The notes beneath the pieces were generated by a model. It had not been told where the DNA came from, searched no databases, and saw only the letters and a list, made by a program, of their open reading frames with translations. A program made the translations under genes and the position numbers. Source: Coptis chinensis (taxonomy: Eukaryota > Streptophyta > Magnoliopsida > Ranunculales > Ranunculaceae). From it: a stretch of 64,000 nucleotides of DNA. Of the stretch, positions 59,614 to 64,000 are shown one piece after another; position 1 is the first letter of the stretch; the number at the start of each line of letters is the position of its first letter. Location: assembly GCA_015680905.1 (NCBI GenBank), contig CM027381.1, forward strand, positions 67,321,501 through 67,385,500. The letters are read 5' to 3'.

Positions 59614-59853
59614 AGTGCGACCCGCGCTCAGATAAAGGCATGATGGAGCGCGACTCGCGCCTCGAGCATGACTGATGTCCAGTATTTTGAGCGCAACCTG
59701 CGCTCTTCTCCAATACAAACAGAGCGCGAGTCGCGCCCCATGTTTTTGAAGTCAGACCGACTGTTTGTAAACTCTATATAAAAAATTGTAACTTATTTAG
59801 AATTTAATCAAGTAAATATACAACTGAATTGAATTGAATCCTCTGGTTCTACA
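59581..59853 (+). repeat. Copia-2 3' LTR
   Basis: 273 bp. Four copies of the GC-rich motif lie at 59613, 59646, 59689 and 59722. The last ~90 bp differ from the 5' LTR at only a few positions. Confidence 0.92.
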
Positions 59854-60630
59854 ACAGGAACATCAAACCAAGTAACATATTAGTTGGAGACGGATTTGAG
59901 GCGAAAGTTTCAGATTTTGGGCAAGTTAAGATGGGTCCTGTAGGTGATCACTCTCATGTTAGTAGCCAAATCAAAGGGACACCAGGGTACCTCGATCCGG
60001 CTTATTGTTCAAGCTTCCATTTAAGTCCGTTTAATGATGTATATAGCTTCGGAGTTATCTTACTGCAACTTGTTGCTGCTAGACCCGCAGTTGATACAAC
60101 TCGAACCAATTCTAGATATCATATCATTGAGTGGGTAAGTGATCATCCTCATTTGCCATTTTTTTTTTCGTCTTCGGCCTAAAATAACACATTATTAAGA
60201 TATTGCTTAACATTTGGCGACTAATCTTTTGAAAACAATACAGGCAAGGCCTAGTTTGGAACTTCGTAGTGTGGAAGACATAATAGATGTGAACCTACTA
60301 ACTGAACCATGCAACATGGAAACGATGCTTAAAATGGGACAATTGGGTTTACGATGCGTGGTGAAGGTACCCAAAGAACGCCCAACCATGAAACAAGTGT
60401 GGAAAGAATTAGAGGAAACTCTCTATTCGACAGATAATCACATCAACAAACAACCATCAAGAAGCTCTCGGCAATCATGGGGAAGTTCTCGAAGATCAGT
60501 AGATCGTGATACTTCTCAAAGTTTCGTGAGCATTGATGGTGTTGGACTTCAAAGGTTTCATGTAGAAATGGATAGCATGTCGTTTCAGAGTACAAGCTTA
60601 AGGTGTTTTGAAAACAACAGTAACAGTATT

Positions 60631-60920
60631 GATATGGATAAAAATAAGTAAGGGTTCACTAGTATTTAACCACCCCCCCTAATGAGGCAATTAGTATTTC
60701 GCCGGATATGGATAAAAATAAGGGTTAACTAGTATTTACCCCTAATTAGCCAATTAGTATTTTTCCGAAAAATTAGGGTCTATTTCTTTCCCAATACACA
60801 CAAAAAAAACACAGTCAATCCAATTTGATGTTTTTTTTGTGTGTAGAGAGAAATCCTAATTGGCTCATCTAGTGGGGGCTCATCTAGTAGGGGTAATACT
60901 TGTTAACCCTAAAAATAATC
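60631..60920. mobile_element. Small inverted-repeat element abutting the kinase stop codon, with a partial tandem copy
   Basis: AGGGTTCACTAGTATTTAACC at 60651 and AGGGTTAACTAGTATTTACCCC at about 60721 face the inverse AGGGTTAACAAGTATTACCCC, read from 60914 backwards. The left part is duplicated. The words GATATGGATAAAAATAAG, which are the last kinase codons, occur at 60631 and again at 60705, each followed by the element end. The duplication therefore happened after the element entered. Its class is not determined. Confidence 0.6.
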
Positions 60921-61690
60921 CTAATCTTAAAAGAATCAGTGAGGAAACAAGTACAGATGACTCTGCCTCTAATTAGTGTGTTGACATTATATCAGTTGAG
61001 TTTTACGGATGATTTTAAGCGAATTAAGAACGATACTTTGTACTTGCTTATCATTTTGTAGAGGAATTAGTGAACTGGTTTTATTTTTCGTTTACTGGTG
61101 ATCACATGTGCTTACAAATGCTCGGAGTTTTTGTTTGCCAATGGTGCGGCAGAACAAGTCCATATAATCTTATATATGTGTCTCAATAATGGTTAGCAAT
61201 AGCAAACTTATCGTCTCACGAGAACAATCAGAGCCAACCATTCTATGTTTATTACCAGGATTCTGTAATAGAACAGAGAATTCATCAATTGGGTTTCTGG
61301 AAATTTAGATGATGAGAATGGATATGTCTTGATTTGGGTTCAATGTGTGCGTGGAGATGGAAAAAATGAGACTTGAAAAAATGACAAACACCGAATCAGG
61401 AGGTAAAATAATGAAATCTGGGAGAATAGACTATTTGTTGGAGTTGTTATTGTGTTTCGATATTACCGACTTACTATTTCACCTTATTCTTCACACCCAT
61501 ATTTTTTATTTGGAATTATTTTACCGTTTTATATTGTCACGAGTTAGAGATTGTTGACCGTCTCCCCGTCTCGACTCAGTAGTAGTGAAATAATATAAAA
61601 AAAAATGTTAGTCCCACATCGTCTCTTCATAAGGTTTTTACTAAGTATTTTTACTAGGTATTTATTAAGATTGGTACCAGAAACGGATGC
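60921..61690. other. Spacer; possible LTR-type end
   Basis: No gene is seen. TTAGTCCCACATCG at about 61610 is a word often found in plant LTRs, but I cannot place a boundary or duplication. Confidence 0.4.
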
Positions 61691-61699
61691 CAAGGACTC

Positions 61700-63800
61700 G
61701 GACCCGAGTGGAAACACGACCCGCTGAACCCCCTCTCAACTTTGATTACATTGAGGGTGGTAAGCTTTAACTCGGAAAGTTTCTTTTGTTCTTTGATGTT
61801 CCATTGTTGTGGTCTACCATCACTCTTGGACTTTTAATCGGTTGTTTGTTGATACTTCGGTTTTTGACTCTGTTCCTACGGCTTGCTTATTTGATCCCTA
61901 TCTATGTGAACTCGTGCTGATACATCATCTTCAACTCGAATACATTATTGAGTTCGAGCAAAAAGTTCATAACGAGTTGTTGGGACGTCTTTTACTATAG
62001 AGTTGTAAACGCCGTCCCTATCATAATTAATGCTTTCCTTGAAAGCATAAATGACAAGAATATCAGATGCATCTGGAATTTCAACAGCCGCTTTTCAAAA
62101 TCTTCTCAACAAACTTTAACTTCGAAAGTTTTCTTTTGTTCTTTGATTTTTGTTGTTTATCACTCTTGGATTTTAGAGTTTGTCAATATTTTTTGACTTT
62201 TTTCCGGTTGTTATTTGAAATCTACTGAACTTCGGCAAACTTATAAACAAGATCTTTTACTATAGAGTTGTAAAATTATGGATGGATCTTTTCAACGGCC
62301 CGAAGCATGTTAAACCATCTTTTTCATCTACTTATAAACAAGATCCAAAATTATGGATGGATCTTTACGGACATGTTAAACCATCTCATCGACTATGAAT
62401 AACTTGCAAAGAAGAGCATCGTCGAAAGTCCATAAGATCATATTGTTTCTGTAATTAACAAGATGCATCAAAGGATCTCCATCAATCTCATCAATACTTC
62501 TCGAATTCTGGCTGCTTGAAGTCCTTGTGATGAACAGTTATTTGGATTCGGAGAGAGAAGGGAGAATCAATACCACTCTCTATAGCAAGATTTCGAATTT
62601 TTTTTCTCGTGACTCCTTATCATTAACAACCTTCAATATCATCTCATGGAGACGTCATTTAGAAAATAGAACATTCTCTCGACGATGGTCACGACCGAAC
62701 TGTGGACGTTTCGGCCAAGATTTCTTCGAAGGAGGTGGAGTGAGTTCTCGTCGACGCGTCCATGCAAGTGAAGGTGACCGAGCCAGTAGTGGAGATCGGT
62801 TCATTCGTCTCATATAGTGAACATCGAGAATACGCTGACGGCAATCTTGGACTATCCCACAACCATTTTCTTGACCTGTTGCAAGTGAGTCTCCATCTCC
62901 ATGGCTACCATTGTCAACATACTTTGGCCGACAATGAGCTCTTGGATTGAGACTACAACTTGAGCGTTTAGGTTGTGAACTGGAACTGCTTGGTGAATAG
63001 TGCTGCTGTCGAGATCGGCGCATACTGTTATTGCGACGAGGACTTGCAGTGGCTTGCCTACCCCTCCTAGAGCTTGGGGTAGAAACTTTATTGGTTTTTC
63101 GTTGGTTAGGTAGTCTATCTTGCTGACCTATATGGATATTTTGCCGATATCCCTTAGTATGGTTCAAATCAGCTAAACCTGTTTTCTTCATGAGATCTTT
63201 TGTGAGTTGGCAATCCCTCACAGGGTGGTCAGCATCAAGGTCGGCAAAGGAGTTTGTGGATTCGCTTACGATTACACTGGAAAGTGTTGGCTTTCGGTGT
63301 TGCACAATTTGTTTACGCGAAGCCTTTTGTAAGCGACTCACACGGTTTCTCTTGGTGCGGGAGTTTGTGCTTGGAGTCTTTGACAGAGATGTTTCAGAGT
63401 TCAAATGTTCCCAAACACTTTTTGTCGTGGACCCTGAATCATCTTCGAGAAGTTGACGCGGCTGTTTCTTTAGATTGTTATTCTTGCTCTCCAATTGTTG
63501 GAGACGACGGTCGACCTGAGTTGATGAATCGGATACATGAATACCCACTCTCTAAGTCGCAGATGGGCGAGAACTATCAGACTTGGAAAGTGAATTCCCA
63601 GCAGAAAGTGAGTGCTGAACTTGTGCGGCAATAGAGAAACTTTCACTGTTGTTTGTTTTTCGAGAAGTCATTGACGTAACTTTTGTTTTGTGGTTGAGGG
63701 TAGGAGCACAGACGGCACCAAATATGTTTTGGCAAGATTTGTCAAAACACAACGGTTGGGTTGGAAGTGATCTTTTCGGAAGAGATTGCAAAGGGGATGG
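61700..63800 (-). pseudogene. Ty3/gypsy gag remnant, minus strand
   Basis: Read from 63800 downwards. The first ~1.1 kb gives long open frames rich in Ser, Arg and Gln (62655-63548 and 63552-63791), as at the N-terminus of some plant gypsy gag proteins. Near 62480-62400 another frame reads DGDPLMHLVNYRNNMILWTF then DDALLCKLF, the conserved start of the retrotransposon gag domain. Near 62060-61950 a third frame has AAVEIPDASDILVIYAF and TTRYELFARTQ, the end of that domain. Duplicated words (ATTATGGATGGATC at 62276 and 62352) and frameshifts separate these parts. No protease or polymerase is present in the window. The serine-rich frame by itself is not convincing as a gene. Confidence 0.55.
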
Positions 63801-64000
63801 TTGGTGAGAGTTGAGACTGAACTTCGATTTGAAGTTGCCTACGTACCCAAATATTGTATTGTCTTAGGATCAAGTCTCGATGCGTAGTTTTGGAGAATGA
63901 ACAATGTTGGATTTTATATGTCAGATTGGTGATAGTTACTTCCTCGTTCTCTAATATTCCAATCGTGGGATGAAATTGGAGAACTTGCTGGAGAACCGTC
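63801..64000. other. Leader-like sequence upstream of the gypsy gag remnant
   Basis: GCCTACGTACCC at 63837 recalls the GCCTACGTATCC word of the solo LTR at 37747-38359. Nothing else is recognised before the window ends. Confidence 0.3.

Larger units (their letters stand above)
54921..59853 (+). mobile_element. Copia-2: complete Ty1/copia retrotransposon, decayed
   Basis: The LTRs lie at 54921-55155 and 59581-59853; both start TGTAGAAAGTTG and end GGTTCTACA. ACAGG flanks both sides (54916-54920 and 59854-59858), and removing the element joins the kinase codons for HR and N. A methionine-tRNA-type primer site follows the 5' LTR and a polypurine tract GAGGGGGAG precedes the 3' LTR. The gag-pol reading frame at 55281-59613 has several stops and frameshifts. 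Confidence 0.95.
54588..60651 (+). pseudogene. Receptor-like protein kinase remnant, split by Copia-2
   Basis: Exons: 54588-54643 (RIYEYVPHGSLLEYIV), 54729-54791 (GRTLTWRQRVNIAIGAAKG), 54875-54920 plus 59859-60134 (split by Copia-2), and 60244-60651. They encode the back half of a receptor-like kinase: hinge, catalytic loop HRNIKPSN, DFG at VSDFGQ, activation segment GTPGYLDPAY, DVYSFGVILLQL, KERPTMKQVWKELEE and a Ser-rich tail ending at TAA 60651. The catalytic loop has HRN where active kinases have HRD. The ATP-binding lobe, transmembrane and extracellular parts are not present upstream. The splice acceptor before IAFLHEG reads CAA|G where CAG|G is expected, a G to A change that shifts the frame by one base. 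The gene was probably already broken before the retrotransposon entered. Confidence 0.85.

Noticed and set aside
61671-61690. TGGTACCAGAAACGG as a primer-binding site
   Set aside because: It does not match a tRNA 3' end I know, and no LTR end could be placed before it.
62655-63548. A 297-codon minus-strand frame as a host gene
   Set aside because: Low-complexity Ser/Arg/Gln sequence, bordered by gypsy gag segments in other frames; better explained as part of a decayed gag.
1-64000. CRISPR arrays, bacterial operons, tRNA or rRNA genes
   Set aside because: None seen. Regular repeats here are microsatellites, LTRs or transposon subterminal repeats.

Overview
The window is nuclear DNA of a flowering plant, most likely a eudicot. 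It is AT-rich, its genes have introns, and it carries Ty1/copia and Ty3/gypsy LTR elements with plant-type primer sites, CACTA, hAT-, Mutator- and Tourist-like elements, and a plant-specific GRAS gene. I cannot name a species. No bacterial operon, CRISPR array, rRNA gene or tRNA gene was seen. Only one protein gene looks intact: a single-exon GRAS regulator at 35738-37495.

Positions 1-29000 are a stack of nested insertions. A decayed copia element on the minus strand (Copia-1) is the oldest layer. It was cut by a partial LTR element (1-900), by a small non-autonomous copia-type element (1299-3103), and by Athila/Tat-like element A (4380-27589). Element A was cut by its relative element B (7589-23324). 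Element B was cut by a CACTA element (CACTA-1, 14959-18617) and by a retrotransposon now reduced to a solo LTR (18736-20001). Target-site duplications support most layers, and the reading frames of Copia-1 and element A continue across the insertions. A and B have no reverse transcriptase or integrase. B keeps broken gag, a protease and a second ORF; A keeps only gag remnants.

Positions 28917-33126 hold three tandem copies of a 1.4-kb unit joined at TGATT. Next come a hAT-like element carrying pieces of a cyanase gene (33632-34740), the GRAS gene, and a solo LTR inside a 94-bp duplication just downstream of it. Positions 38666-47863 are another nest: a Helitron-like sequence, a Tourist-like MITE and an 8.2-kb CACTA element (CACTA-2) with exons of a metal-tolerance (CDF) transporter and of a PMT-type methyltransferase. 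A Mutator-like fold-back element (48262-49310) and a third CACTA element (50030-53337, with a transportin-1 exon) follow. A receptor-like kinase remnant (54588-60651) is split by a complete but decayed copia element (Copia-2, 54921-59853) with perfect 5-bp duplications. The right end holds gypsy gag remnants on the minus strand.

Two features stand out. First, all three CACTA elements and the hAT-like element are non-autonomous and carry intron-containing fragments of several host genes, so this is a cluster of gene-capturing DNA transposons. Second, a short GC-rich near-palindrome (consensus GAGCGCGACYYGCGCYC) recurs about 17 times in non-coding parts of otherwise unrelated retrotransposons.
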